Source: Symsagittifera roscoffensis (taxonomy: Eukaryota; Xenacoelomorpha; Acoela; Convolutidae). From it: a DNA stretch of 64,000 nt. This document shows, piece after piece, positions 1 to 11,796 of this stretch. A program made the position numbers and the translations under genes. The stretch lies in NCBI RefSeq assembly GCF_963678635.1, contig NC_087062.1, positions 77,375,200-77,439,199 on the forward strand, written 5' to 3'. The notes under the pieces were generated by a model. That model made no database searches and was not told the origin of the DNA. It worked only from the letters and a program-made list of their open reading frames with translations. Within the stretch, counting starts at the first letter, position 1; each line of letters opens with the position of its first letter.

Positions 1-292
1 AATATTTCTTAAAAAATCTTACTGCAAATTCAAACATTTCGCCTAAAATCAGTATGGACTAATTTCGAGCCGGATGAAATCACCACGCACTCGCTAATAG
101 ATAGAAAGATACCGCATTTTAATTGTGACGATTAACCCAAATTTTCAATTTTCTAGCCTCCGCAACGCTTGAAAAAGTGAAACATGCTATGACTGAAAAA
201 CACAGTAAACCTTGCAAGCTATCTCCTCAAAATTTTCGAATTTTTCTGTTCAAAGACGCACTCCCAAATTATGCCTTTTTCGATTCTGTTTT
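1..292. other. AT-rich non-coding left edge
   Basis: No coding exon is recognised here. Positions 66-130 share a diverged block with 5622-5690 (GAGCCGGATRAAATCACC, then a similar spaced match around AATAGA and GCATT), so part of this stretch is an unnamed dispersed repeat. It may be upstream intron of the GPCR gene, but that is inference. Confidence 0.5.
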
Positions 293-751
293 TGTTCCGA
301 CTTTCGATACGAAAGTAACGGAATATTTGTGCTCGGGGTGGGTTTTTTTTCTTCAGACAAATTTCGCCTTTTTAACTAGCCATTTTTGACGGAATGGCTA
401 CTGTTGTCTTGAGCTTGAATTTGAAAAAATATATCACCTGTGATCATTTTTCATAAAGTTAGGGGGGTTAAAAATCTGCCATTTTGGCCAGTTTGGGACA
501 ATTAACGCGCGAGATTTAATCCGTCTTACAAATCGTTCCAAATTGGTTCAAGGATGCTTTAATGCAATAATTGATTTGTTAATAGGCGCAAAATCTATCA
601 TTTTGTACTTAATATGACATGTGGGGGGATGTTTTTACATAAAATTTCAAATTTTTTCTATTACATTGAAATTTTTCATGTTATTAAGTCTCCATAGACC
701 TTAAAAGGCAGTCGGAACATTCAGGGCTTCGCCCTGATACAAGCAGTCTTG
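293..751 (+). repeat. Short interspersed repeat, copy 1 (double-hairpin family)
   Basis: This copy starts at TGTTCCGACT, immediately followed by the palindrome CTTTCGATACGAAAG. It ends with AGTCGGAACATTCAGGG, the hairpin CAGGGCTTCGCCCTG and the terminus AGCAGTCTTG. The 10-base ends TGTTCCGACT and AGTCGGAACA are inverted complements, but the second lies about 40 bases inside the 3' end. The body contains blocks shared by all copies: a G/T-rich stretch, ACAATTAACGCGCGA and TTTAATCCGTCTTA. Both ends abut T-rich DNA. No protein is encoded. Inverted subterminal repeats plus a 3' hairpin resemble non-autonomous Helentron relatives, but the assignment is tentative. Confidence 0.75.
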
Positions 752-801
752 TTTGTTTTTAGCAATTGCTAACTTTCACTATTAAAGTTTTAATTTTTTT
801 T

Positions 802-1325
802 TGTTCCGACTTTCGATACGAAAGTAACGGAATATTTGTCTCGGGGTGGTTTTTTTCTTCAGACAAATGTCGACTTTTCAACTAGCCAATTTTGACGGAA
901 TTTTTTTTATATCATTCAAAAAGTATTGTTGCCCTGGGCTCAAATTTTAAAAGATATTTCACCTGTGATCATTTTTCGCAAAGTTGTGAGGGTTTAAAGA
1001 TTACCATTTTGGCCAATTTGGGACAATTAACGCGCGATATCTTTCGCGCTATTAACGCGTAAGCGGAGAGTTAATCCGTCTTAAAATCGTTCCAAATTGG
1101 TTGGAAAAATTTTATTTGCCATAATGGATTTGTTACAAGGAGCAAAATCTGTCCTTTTCTACTTTATGTGGCGTGTGGGGAATGGTTTTCATTTAAAAAA
1201 CAAAAATTTAAAAAAAAAATCATTTTATTTTAATACAATTAATTTTTTGATGTTATTACTGCTCCATAAAACCCTTAAAAAGTAGTTAGAACATTCAGAA
1301 CTTCGCCCTTACACGAGCAGTCTTG
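802..1325 (+). repeat. Short interspersed repeat, copy 2 (double-hairpin family)
   Basis: A second direct copy lies only 50 bases after copy 1, in the same orientation. The 5' end and first hairpin are intact. The 3' hairpin is degenerate (ACTTCGCCCTTACACG), but the terminus GCAGTCTTG is kept. It carries the full internal palindromic block CGCGCGATATCTTTCGCGC plus ATTAACGCGTAAGCGG, part of which copy 1 lacks. Confidence 0.75.
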
Positions 1326-4080
1326 TTTTCATTTGCTATCAATAAACAACTAAACAACTAGTAGTTTGGAAAAAAAAACTGAAAAACAAAATAAAAAAAT
1401 ATTTTCTCAGTTTATGTACTTTTTTAATGATTTTCCCAGTTTTTGATTTTTTTGCATATATATATATATGGTTATGGCTAAATTTTTTTGTGATGAAAGT
1501 TATTAAACCAGTTTTTTATTGCTAAATTTTAATTTATTAATAAATCATGTCACGCAAACACAAAATTATTTACAGAAAAAGTTTTGTGTCTGAAATGTAA
1601 TATTATTTGGAACAAAATGCTGAAAACGGTTGGTATTTAAATGATTGAAACAACCACTTACGCTTTAAAAGGACAGAACAGATTGCTCCTTAATTATTTC
1701 AATTTGAAGAGAAGTTTTGAAAACAGTCGAAAAATGAGAAACAAACATCAAATCAGAAACAATGTGCTTTTTTTGGAAGTCAGATAGAATGGCAATCAAA
1801 CATTTAGAGGCAATGATGTTCCTTTTTTCCGAGAAAATATATATGACGTTTAATTATATAATTTTTAATCAGACCAGCTTCACAAAAACTGACAGCGCTG
1901 GGATCAAAGTTCGAGCAAGTTTTGGAGTATTAAACAGGCTTGCTGGCATTAGCTTAAGTATGGTTGCAGATTGCTCGTTTAAAATACTTGATACTTTTAA
2001 TAAGTGAATGCTTTATACGTGTCAAACTACCGCGACTCATTTCAGTTTAAACTTTCCAGCTCTATATAGGACTCAAGTATAACCACTTAATACTTGATGC
2101 AGTACCAGTCCAAAAAACGTAGTTTATCTTAAATCAATTATGGTGCAGACGGAAAAATTGGGGCTTCGTCCTGATATACAAGCAGTCTTCTCAAAAAACT
2201 TACGAATGATTTTGAATGGATCACATTGCCTTTCCTTCCAATAAAAAAAATTTTCATGGATCAAAATTGATATTAACAAAGAGTGAAGAAGGAGGCCAGC
2301 GAAGTGATTCTTTCACTTCAAGGACTTATTATAAAGAAAGAGCTTTCAAAGACAAACCTACTACAACCTAATAAAAAGTTTCGGAATTAATTGAAAAATT
2401 TCATGTATGTGACAAGCCGGAAATGAGCTTGTTCACGTTTTGGCGTAGTTTGTCCAAAATTTTTTTCCCAATATACCAAAAAGCTAATTGCAGATAAAAT
2501 TTCAAACAGGTAAAAGTAGCAAAGAATGATCCTACCACATTCAATAACACAAAAAAAAATATAGATTTTTTTGTATTTATTTTCCTTTTGATGGTAGTAC
2601 TATAACAACTATAAAAACAGAGAGAGAGAACTAAAAAAAACAAATAGAAAAATAATGATTCAGACATAATAGTCAACACTGTTTCTAACACTTCTTTTTC
2701 ACTAAGCTTTTTAAATGTTGAATGTTTTTTATGGGCAAAGAAATAATAAATGAATATTCCAAAACTAGTTTTTAGTTATTTAAGTTTTAGCCTGAATGAC
2801 CATGCTTCTTTTTTAAATAACATTACGTGATCGCTGTACTCGCTCGGAGTTAGACTGTTTTTGAACAGTTTTAAAAAACGCTTGAATCAAGACTGGAGGA
2901 GCTACGATGAACTACAAAACCCGAAAAATTAACTACAATACCCGAAAACAAAATTCTTTCCACTTTCAAGGGTTGGAACAATAAGACAAGACTTTTTCAA
3001 TGGCTGAAAAATATAATGAGAAGAAACGTCAGACGTTCTTTCTGTTCAATTGAACCTAAAAATTATTGTAGTTTGAGAATGCTTTGATTTATGCGCGTTT
3101 TTTCTGCAAATTTATGTGCAGAAAACTTGAGAAGACCAGAAATTTAACTAAAAAAGCATCAACTTCTGTGGACAAAAAAGTTATTCCATATAAATTTTCG
3201 ATACAGAACCTAAAATAGTTTGTAATTTTTATTTGAATATGAAACTTGGCAACTATTAAAACTTGTTGAAAAAATTTTAGTCCTCTGATCCAACTTTTTT
3301 TTTGGCGAACGTAAAACTTTGCTAATCTAATCTGGAGTTTAAAGAAAACAGGCTTTTTGATAAAAGTTTACAAATCAACAAGCAAGATAAAGTCGAAACA
3401 AGCTGGTTTCTAAACAATATTAGGATGATTAAGTAAAAATTTAACAGTGAGAGTTATTTTTACATAAATAATTCAAGCCACCCAAAAAACTGATTAACTT
3501 GTACTTGTTCAAAGAAATGATTAAATTTTAATAAATCTCAGTTTTTTACTTTGACTTCATTTTGTGCTTTGTCAGATTTTTAGGCAAGCAATTCCGTTTC
3601 TTAGAACATATTTTAGCAACCGAAAACACCGATGAGTAACTTGCAAAAACCTATTCAAAATTTTTTCTATCTACTTCTTATCGACATTTTTGTTTTGAAA
3701 AACAAAAACAAAGTTTTTACTAGTCTTATTCGCTAAAAGTATTTATAATTTTAGTGAACAGATCAAAATTTATCAGCAAATCAAAATTTGTGATAAATAT
3801 TTCTGCAGGAAGTCTGTTGCTTTTCAAAAGCGGATCACGACATCTCTCATTTTTCCCATGAAGCAATCTGCTACACTCGTATATATATTTGGCGACTAAA
3901 ACTATTGACGTTTTTGTGTTCTAATCTTATGAAAAATATTTACGATAAAAAATTTGAGTTAAAATTCTGAGTTTTGAATGATTCTGAATTTTTTGTCTAA
4001 TCAAATTGTTTGTATTTACACTGCCTGTGTGTATTCATAAGTTCATTTGAAAAATACAGCAAATGTTAGAGTATCTTCTA
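1326..4080. other. Non-coding AT-rich DNA with one 3'-end repeat fragment
   Basis: No gene is supported. Positions 2146-2190 (CAGACGGAAAAATTGGGGC to AAGCAGTCTTC) are an isolated 3' end of the double-hairpin repeat with a mutated hairpin. Open frames in this stretch have AT-driven composition and no recognisable domain. Confidence 0.5.
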
Positions 4081-4084
4081 TGTT

Positions 4085-4490
4085 AGTTATCAAAACAAAC
4101 AAAGCTTTTTCCGCAAAAAGTAGAGATGTATCATCCGCAAATCAAACCGCTTGAACATGTTTTGCCACTTTAGTCCTAAAATCGTTAAAATTTAATATCC
4201 AAACTATCGGACCAAGCACTGTACTTTCTGGTAGCCCGTGATTTGCCGTAGCCCAGCAAGTTTTTGTGTCACCAGTGTTTCCGATTCGATACAAAACTTG
4301 GAAATAGTTGACGAGCTTGAGTTGAAAATCCGTTTGAAGTTAATTTTTCGACAAAAATTTTATGTGAGACAGGAATGAGTGATTTAGCAAGGTCAAAAAC
4401 AACAGCTAAGGTATAAAATTTTGCTTTAAAACTCGATACTATTTCTTTATTTAAAAATTTAATCGCGTAATTGACCACCTATTTTCTTGA
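4085..4490 (-). pseudogene. Non-LTR retrotransposon (LINE) reverse transcriptase relic
   Basis: Three RT motifs appear in the right order on the minus strand. First comes FDLAK followed by VSHKIFVEKL and SNRK (4269-4478), the motif A region of jockey/CR1-type RTs. Next is GLPESTVLGP and FNDF (about 4170-4260), equivalent to the PQGS...LGP...NDL motif B. Last is FADDTSLLF (4130-4141 encodes FADD), the catalytic motif C. The pieces are in different frames and interrupted by stops, so this is a dead fragment of about 130 codons of palm domain. No endonuclease domain or 3' tail was seen attached. Placement among LINE clades is not possible by eye. Confidence 0.7.
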
Positions 4491-5904
4491 CAGCTAATTG
4501 GAAGCCAATTTTTAGTTTTTCTAGTTTAATTTAAGAAAGAAACAGAACTTTTTTTAAACCAGTTTTTGATAAAAGCTCTTGTTTCATATAATTAATGTAG
4601 GAGCAATAGGTTGTATTATTATAGGACAACTAAAAACAGCAACTTTGAAACTAATTTTTTCTTAGCTTGTTTGCTCAATTTTTTTTCTGGTAATTTTTTC
4701 TTCTAAATTGTCCTGTTTTGTTCACTCCATTAAAAAATATTTAAATGTTGTGAACTTCGAACCGATGCGAAGATCGTGACAAAAAGACTAGTAGAGGCAG
4801 GAAAAACGCACCAACATCAGATCTTTATGTTTGTTAAAGGACAGGTTTTAGTGACAGCCCACGGCGCAGACGATTGCTGCTCAAAACAAATGATTGCTGC
4901 TCAAAATGTGTAAATTTGAAACTATAATCGAAACATTGAAATATTTTTGTTTGGTTTTCTGAAATTGACAAATTTTGAAAACACTCGGTAGTTCAATATT
5001 TGAAAATTTACCCCAGATTTACAACAGTTGTTGCAACTCACGAGGTATCTAAAAACAATTGCACGGTTATCTAAAATGCTTTAACAGTAACGAGCTATGT
5101 ATCTGGACACATCGCAATACGGTCGCGATTGTCTGCAATTCAAACGCGATAGTCTGGAAACTTCGAACTTCAAATATGATTTACACTTTTTCCCAAAAAC
5201 AAAATTACATAACTGATGGAAATTTTCGTATTTTTATCTCACTAATATACCCCATGGCACCGGTTGGAAAACTTTTACACTGTCGCACCACTGGTGGAAA
5301 TTTTTGTTTCTGCGTGTCAGCGGCGACCCTGCTTTAGGAAATCGCGACCAATTTCCTAGGCCGCGATAGTCTGGAAACTGGCGTTTTGATCAATCGTTCA
5401 AGAAATGAAGAAGCTTGACCGCAATACTATGGACATAAAAACACAACATTGAACCGGGCTCTTTAGTTGTCATCACTCATTATTACAGAAACAAAAGACT
5501 GCAAACAGAAAAAAAAATTCAATTGATTCAGTAATTGTTGAACCTCCTGATTACCGCTCTAGTTTTTCAATGCAAAAATAGCTTTTTTTTAGGAAAAAAT
5601 CATATAACACAAACACGAATGAGCCGGATAAAATCACCGCTCACAAGTTAATAGAACGATAGATTGCGCATTAATTGCCCCAACTTAGCTAAACCGGCAA
5701 TTTCATAGCCTAAGAAAAAATAATCACAGCTGCAATATCCTTTCAAATTTAAGCACAAACCGTCAATACTTTTCGCATGGTAACTTAAAAAAAAATCATT
5801 TAAAACTGGCTAAAACCGAAATTTGTCTGAAAACAAAAGACAAATATTTCATCTTTTCTTCTTAAATTAGAGTCACAACGTATTTCAATTAGGGGCATTC
5901 TTGT
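4491..5904. other. Non-coding DNA, no gene recognised
   Basis: No coding pattern stands out. A 92-codon open frame at 5059-5337 has no recognisable domain or flanking splice pattern and is not called. Positions 5622-5690 repeat the block at 66-130. Confidence 0.45.
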
Positions 5905-6077
5905 TACACCCAATTAAGCGTGGAAAAAAACACACCCTAGCACAACACACCCTAGTTATCCTGGAGGGTAGCTACTTGTTAGGTTGAAAAGCCTGTTCTA
6001 GCTATCCTGATGCAGTGAGTGATTACGTATGTATTTCTTCACTGTATCGAATAATTGAATTGAATTGAATTGAAAAT
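5905..6077 (+). repeat. Possible LINE 3' tail ending in an ATTGA tandem tract
   Basis: The stretch contains two ACACACCCTAG-type repeats near 5930-5955 and a non-coding block ending CTTCACTGTATCGAATAATTG. It then terminates in tandem ATTGA units at about 6053-6074. A unique block ending in a short pentanucleotide tandem tract is typical of the 3' ends of several non-LTR retrotransposons, so a 5'-truncated LINE on the plus strand is plausible. No coding part is attached, and an ordinary microsatellite is the alternative. Confidence 0.3.
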
Positions 6078-6841
6078 TCTTCGTAAATAACAGTGCTTTG
6101 AAGAAAAACGAATTAAAAACGCTTGGTAACAATTAGTTTTCTAAAGCATAAGAAATAACTGTTTGAATTGTAAAATGGATAAAAAGTTGAATGTAGAAAT
6201 AAATAATCATCGCTAAATTATCCTCTTCTAGCTAAATTTGCCTGATTACCTAAAATCTTAGTTTTTCTCGATTCTGAATTATTTTTTTTGAAGTTTTTCA
6301 CTAGCTTTATGACGCAGTCAGAAAAATAAAATCTCCAGCAACTGCTAAAATTGTTCTGTAAATTGTTCTTTTAACACATGAGTTTTATCTGTTGCTCCTG
6401 TTCTAACTTCTTCTAGTCTGGATTAGGGTTTCTCATCATTTTCGAACGAATATTTGCTAAATCATATGCATGATTAATGGTCAAAAATAGCAATCGCTAA
6501 AAATTGTGTTAATTTTTTTAAAAACTCCAATTAGATTTTTAGTTCCAAAAAAGCTTTTTCTTTGTAAAATGTGATAAAATCATCTGGTCTTTTGAAAGTT
6601 GAATGTTTTCAATGTTAGTTACCGATGGCTTCTAATTATATTCTGTTGTCATATCCAAAACTTTCTTGTTCAACTCTACGGAGCGTCTAGAATACAATGA
6701 TATTAGAATACAAATCTCATATTTTACTTTTTATATCCATAATAACTTTGGTGTGATATTTCGAATTCCAAAAAACATTCGGCACTCCAAAAAATCTTTA
6801 AAAAATTTTCTCTGAAAACTGAATGTTTCCTTTCATTTCAG

Positions 6842-7080
6842 TCGACTGCAACAATCAGGCATCAACCAGCACCACGACGACCGACGTTGTGGTATCTCAG
6901 TCCAATGTCCTAAGAATGGTCAAGTCAACTTCCCTCCGAAGCATCTCTGGTCGCCTGAACAACAACTGTGGCAACGCAACAGCCCGAGACGCTTCGCAAC
7001 AAAGCTCGAAGACGACACGACTGTGCATCTACATCTGTGTCATTTACATATCCCTCACAATGCCCAACATCACTACACAG
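6842..7080 (+). CDS. GPCR exon: intracellular loop 3 and TM6 (partial gene)
   Basis: This is an internal exon of a rhodopsin-family G-protein-coupled receptor, a seven-helix plasma-membrane receptor. The acceptor TTTCATTTCAG ends at 6841 and the donor CAG|GTAATA starts at 7081. The exon begins with two bases completing a codon and ends on a codon boundary. About 55 residues are polar, Ser/Thr/Asn-rich loop, followed by the basic entry KTTR and the helix CIYICVIYISLTMPNITTQ. The Pro fits the TM6 kink position, although the usual Trp of CWxP is absent. It joins in phase to 38473-38691. The reading frame runs on into the intron as His/Asn-rich repeat translation, which is not coding. TM1-TM5 are not in the window as far as can be seen. 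The ligand class is unknown. Confidence 0.8.
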
Positions 7081-7129
7081 GTAATATATTCTTTTTTATT
7101 ACGTTTCTTTTTCCCTCAGGGATTCGAAC

Positions 7130-7563
7130 TACATAATAATCGTAATCATAATAATCATAATAATAATCATCATAATCATAATAATACCAATCATGGTAAC
7201 CATAACAATCATAATAATCATATTAATTATAAAAATAATTATAATCATAACCATAATAGTCCTAATTATAATCATAATAATCTGAAAAATTATGAAAAGA
7301 TCATCAAAATGATAATAGTCATAATCATAATAATTACAATAATCATCAATATAATCATAATAATACCCATCATGGTAAACATAACAACCATAATAATCAT
7401 AATAACATTAACCGCAATTATAAAAATCATAATACAAATTATGATAATCAGAAAAATTATGAAAGTAATCATAATAATCAAAATAATAATCATCAAAAAA
7501 TAATCAAAACAGCCATATTATTCCTACTAATCATAATGATAATAATCATAATCATTATCATAA
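7130..7563 (+). repeat. Degenerate ATAATC-type simple repeat, left part
   Basis: Runs of AATCATAAT, CATAATAAT and AACCATAATAAT variants extend across this interval directly downstream of the GPCR donor site. They continue at 8205-8340 beyond the MITE, showing one tract split by an insertion. Long open frames read from it (His/Asn- or Ile-rich) are repeat artefacts. Confidence 0.85.
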
Positions 7564-7565
7564 TA

Positions 7566-8202
7566 CAGTGCTGATTTAAATTATCCTGACAAAACGAACA
7601 AAACTTGAATTTTCAAACACGTTTTTCTCAAATTGATTTAAGATTAGACAAAAAGTGAAGAGATGGGTCATTTTGGCTTTTTTCCATTAAGCAAGATTTA
7701 CGCTGGAACTATTTTGTTAATTGATAGAGAAAATACATCACATGAAGCCTCTAACACAGCCCAACAAAGTTTAAGGAGGGTTAAATCTCCAAAAACCTGT
7801 ATAATAGAAAAAAATTACTTGATAGTCAATAAATGTGATTTTTAATATATAAAACCCAGAGTTTTGCTTAAAAACAAGTTTTAAACAATTTGTGCTAATT
7901 TATGGAGATTTAACCCCCTTCTTAAACTTTGTTGGGCTGTGTAAGAGGCTTCTTGTGATGTATTTTTCTTTATCAATTAAAAAAATAGTTCCAACGTAAA
8001 TATTGATTAATTGAAAAAAGCCAAAATGACCCATTTTTGGGATGAAAATTTGGTTGAGAATTTCGGAGAAAAAATTGCACCATATAATTCTAAGCAACTT
8101 TTGTTTTGTTCACTTTTTGTCTAATCTCAACCCATTTTGAGAAAAACGTGTTTGAAAATTCAAGTTTTGTTCAATTTGTCCGGTTAATTTAAATCAGCAA
8201 TG
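7566..8202. mobile_element. MITE with long terminal inverted repeats, TA-flanked
   Basis: The element is 637 bp. The left end CAGTGCTGATTTAAATTA and the right end (complement CATTGCTGATTTAAATTA) match. The inverted similarity runs roughly 280 bases inward on each side, covering TTGAATTTTCAAACACG, the block AGATTAGACAAAAAGTG, TGGGTCATTTTGGC and the segment around GCCCAACAAAGTTTAA. A TA dinucleotide flanks both ends (7564-7565 and 8203-8204), as expected for Tc1/mariner-type target duplication. The centre is an AT-rich spacer near 7840-7895. No transposase is encoded. Short open frames in both arms are inverted-repeat translations. Confidence 0.85.
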
Positions 8203-8204
8203 TA

Positions 8205-8340
8205 GTCATAGTAATAATCATAATAATCATAATGATGATGAAAATAATCATAATAATGATAATAATCATGATACTCATAATAAATCACCATAATCATACT
8301 AATTATGATAACACTAATCATAATAATCTCAAAGTTATTC
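8205..8340 (+). repeat. Degenerate ATAATC-type simple repeat, right part
   Basis: This continues the tract at 7130-7563 after the MITE, with units such as AATAATCATAATAATGATAA. Confidence 0.8.
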
Positions 8341-8478
8341 TCGAAAGTGTTAAGTATATTCATAATAGTAAATAATTATTATGACTATTTGGAGAAGATG
8401 TAAAACGTGTAGAAATCTGTCTGCGCATAAATTAAGTTTCAGGTTCTCAAAATATAAATCGTTTTGACTGCTCCCCAG

Positions 8479-8535
8479 GCTGCGGACAGCAGCGAGCCGT
8501 TGCCGAACGACAAGGACAACACTTCAGCTGCATAG
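8479..8535 (+). CDS. Candidate alternative terminal GPCR exon (speculative)
   Basis: The acceptor GACTGCTCCCCAG ends at 8478. The frame that follows is in phase 0, the same phase as the donor at 7080. It encodes 18 residues (AADSSEPLPNDKDNTSAA) and then TAG. The segment is clearly richer in G and C than its surroundings, which is why it stands out. Spliced to the TM6 exon it would give a receptor ending after TM6, with no TM7. Alternatives are a displaced tail exon, an exon of another gene, or chance. No AATAAA lies within 200 bp downstream. Confidence 0.3.
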   Translation, partial: AADSSEPLPNDKDNTSAA

Positions 8536-9311
8536 CAAAAAAAATCGCAAAAAAATTGAAGCGAATCAACTTCAGTGCAAAAATCACAAAAAACTAATGA
8601 ACGCATGTACCATACACGAGTATTTTTTCGACAAAATGCAACAAAATTAACAGGTGTTTTCCTCTATCCAGTAAGAAATGACAACTACAGCATTCACTAA
8701 AGCTGTTCCAAAAACTATTATACGGTCTAGTGAAAATTCGATTTCATGTTTGCAAATTGAGGCCAACTGATGCCACAATTTTACAAGAATAGCCGGTTAT
8801 TGTGCAACCGACCATATTAAAAAAAACAACGAAATAAAAGTTCTTCAAATTATTAGGTTCTTCAAATTGGTATCGTTTTTCGTAGGTGTTCTGATGATAA
8901 AACTATGCACAAATTTTTTTCTATTATCTTTTGAAAAATATTAGAAAAACAAATTCGGTAAACGTTTTTTTCTACAAGAGAAGTGCAAAGTATAGCTTTC
9001 AAAACTAGTTTACGTTCGGAAAAATTGATTTTTTTAGCCTATATAACCAATTTAATCAAATACCATCATTTTATTTGGTCGATGGAAACTAGAGGAAAAA
9101 AAACAAAAATTTCAAACCGGTTTTTCTCGACATTCGAAGTTTTTTTTAGAAGTTTTTTAAATCGTTCCAATCACGACTAAAAGGGCTTCAGTAAAAAATA
9201 TTACTCAACCCTGTTGCGATTTGATTTTATAGTTATGTTATTATGACCGTCGGTGTTCATTAGTACCGGTCAACATATTGCATGAATCGACCATCGGTGG
9301 ATCATTAGTGG
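8536..9311. other. Non-coding intron DNA, no feature recognised
   Basis: AT-rich sequence without a supported gene or clear repeat. A 65-codon open frame at 8983-9180 has no recognisable domain. Confidence 0.45.
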
Positions 9312-9960
9312 TGTTAAAAAATTGAATTAAGATAAGGATTAAAACGAATTGGGTTAACTTAAACTAAGACTAGTTTGACGAGATATGTTGAAATCTCCAC
9401 TAACGCGAATAGTAGACTTTTACTTAAGACTAGATTAAAAGACTGGGTTAAATATAGGCTACGCTATGGTAATAAGACGGAATTAAAAGGTTTAATTAGG
9501 ATCATTTGAGTTAACAAAATTGGTTGCCATAAGAAACATTTAATGACCAATATCAGCTATGCCATAAGTCGTTGCGCTTTTGGCAGGTGTTAACTAATTA
9601 ACATACTCGAAAAAGCAACTTAAAGGTTAAAAGTCGCTAACACTAATATCTCTTTTGACATTCCCCGCGATAAACTAATTAATGATTACATATATTTTTC
9701 CCCTACAAATAGCATGTTAAGGCAAGGAGGTGAAATAACGGAACAACAAAAAGGGAAAATCCAAGGTTATCACCCAATGGGAGGAATATCTAGCACTGAC
9801 CCTAAACTCGGTTTAAATCAATTGGCTAGTAGAACCCGATAATAAATTTAACAACCACTAGAGTTAAACTAGGTTAACGGTTAATCTGGATAAAGCATTA
9901 CCGCAACCAATTAGCAGAATTTTTTTTTGGTATGTACGTTAGGATAATAATCCAAGGTTA
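9312..9960 (-). repeat. 3' LTR region of element 1 (outer end clear, inner end not)
   Basis: Positions 9312-9425 match 15381-15492 and 17076-17187 with scattered substitutions (shared blocks GGATTAAAACGAATTGGG, AGACTAG, ATCTCCACTA, AGTAGACTTTTA). Beyond 9425 the three diverge. The inner boundary is approximate. It is placed before the last coding frame, which ends at 10070. No clear polypurine tract was identified. Confidence 0.5.
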
Positions 9961-10069
9961 GCGGCATGGGAGAAACAAAAGCAATTAACATAAAAGAGTT
10001 TAAGTTTTTCACTGAAATGGGAGTTCGTGATTGTGCAGAGTTTAATCGGCATCACGGTTTCAGGCTCAG

Positions 10070-11453
10070 TTAAGCTGTCCATTTCGTAAGCTCGTCGAGA
10101 TTCAAAGGTCGGCCCAATAGTGCCTTTGCTGTAATGATGGAAGTAATATTAAACCAATTAGGATTGAACACACTTGGCGTCTCTATAGCATCTGCCGGTT
10201 CGGAGGGTAGGCCCGATGGGTGAAATTCGGTCTTGCGTACTTTCGGTTTGAATTGAATTCTCTTGGGGGAGCCGACTGGGGATAGCGATATAAATGGCTT
10301 TACATAGTCTGTTTGATTGGATTCACCTTCCATGAGGTAAACTATGGTCGGTTGTCGTGGAGAAGAAGTTGAGGGAGAAGTTAAATCGACGATATCTATC
10401 TGGTGGCTTTCTAGTTCTGTTGTGGTTGCTTCTATGGATGTAGTAGATAGTGGGGTTCTGCCTCGATTTGACTTGTGTTCTCCTGGTCTATTGTCCGAGG
10501 TTTTTTCGAGGCTAGTGAATACTCTCTCTCCGATTAACGTCGGTGGTTGTCTGGTCCGAATGGGTCTGGTGTTGTGGCGAGTATGAGTGTCTGAAATTTT
10601 TCTAGGAGGCAGTGATTTCATTGGCGAAGAAGCTTTCCGCTTAGTGATACCCGTTAATTTGGGTTTGAAAGGGCTCTTGGTAGGGGTTCGTTTCTTTGAC
10701 TGGTTCTCTATGTCAGTCCTTGTGGCTTTGTAATCTGGTAAGTTATTGGGTTGTTTACCTCTGTTATTTGACTTGTATTGGTTGGTTCTGATTGGTTTTT
10801 GTAAACTTCATCGTGGCTGTCTAACTGAGTAAGTGGTGGGGTCGCGCGTTGGTCTGGATTACTGTCCCTTGAGTCTAGGTCAATCAGTGTATTGCAGACG
10901 TTTTTCTCCTTCTCTAGGTTGGTTTCGTCTTTTCTAAGCATTTCCTATTTGATTTTAGTTTAGTTTGTTCTTGCGCTGATTTCTCTTGTCGGTTTTCTGA
11001 ATTACTAGAAACTAAGGAATTTAGATCTTTCCAGTAGGATCAAATCACTGGCATTGTCGTCAGATATCATTTCTGTAATAACAGGTGGGTTTGTAATAAT
11101 TAGTTCAGGTATGTTGGTTCTTTGTGGACAGGTGAGTTGTCCCGGAGGGCTTGCCTCTTCTATAATTTCAAGACCAATAGGGTACCTTCAGCGCTATCTC
11201 TCCTCCTCTGCCTCTCTAAGCAGTGTTTCCGTTTCCCTCGAGCTGTAAATTACGGCGTTCGGTTCGATCTTGCAATATTCCATTTTTCAAATGTTTCCTC
11301 ATTTTTTCCCGTTAATACCATTATTTTCCCATTTTTAAGCGTAATTGTATGATCCAATTCCCTTACTACTTCTTCTTTAAGTTCTCTATAATATGGTTTT
11401 TTCGTCTTTCTATCTTGTAAGGATAGAAGGATCTTACCCGACAGGTTACTCAA
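10070..11453 (-). pseudogene. Element 1 post-integrase coding region (broken)
   Basis: Open stretches at 11250-11453, 10708-10941 and 10070-10621 lie downstream of integrase on the same strand. The last (183 codons) is Pro/Ser/Thr/Arg-rich and ends WTA-stop near the 3' LTR. It could be the disordered C-terminal extension of Pol or a remnant of a third gene. There is no signal peptide or membrane helix to support an envelope. A near-repeat of about 85 bases (the block GGATCTTACCCGACAGG at 11430 and GGATCTTACGCGACAAG at 11538, each followed by TACGCCTAGAGCTTTT) shows a small local duplication inside the region. Confidence 0.5.
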
Positions 11454-11796
11454 GAAGGGATATTCTACGCCTAGAGCTTTTGTTTTCTCTGCGCGAGAGA
11501 GTACTTTGACAGGGGAACCAGAACTATAGGTATAAGGATCTTACGCGACAAGTTACTCAAGACGGGATAGTCTACGCCTAGAGCTTTTCTTTGATCAGGT
11601 AACCAGAACTAGTGGGTAAACATCTAATTGCATTAGATATATCGTCCGATGATGATGATTCTTCGTCCATATTGTCCGTCTTAGATGTCATCAGGGGTAT
11701 CCCAGTCATATCGTCTGTCCCGGCACATTTATTTTTGTCATTTGTCTATACATAACAATGTTTGTTCCAATCTAGGTTTCATCTACGATTTCTGCT

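Noticed and set aside
2401-2691. Minus-strand 96-codon frame with hydrophobic segments, considered as a missing GPCR helix
   Set aside because: It is on the wrong strand for the GPCR, its Phe/Leu/Ile content follows from AT-rich sequence, and no receptor motif is present.
7083-7503. His/Asn-rich or Ile-rich long open frames on both strands
   Set aside because: They are translations of the ATAATC-type simple repeat after the GPCR donor site, not protein genes.
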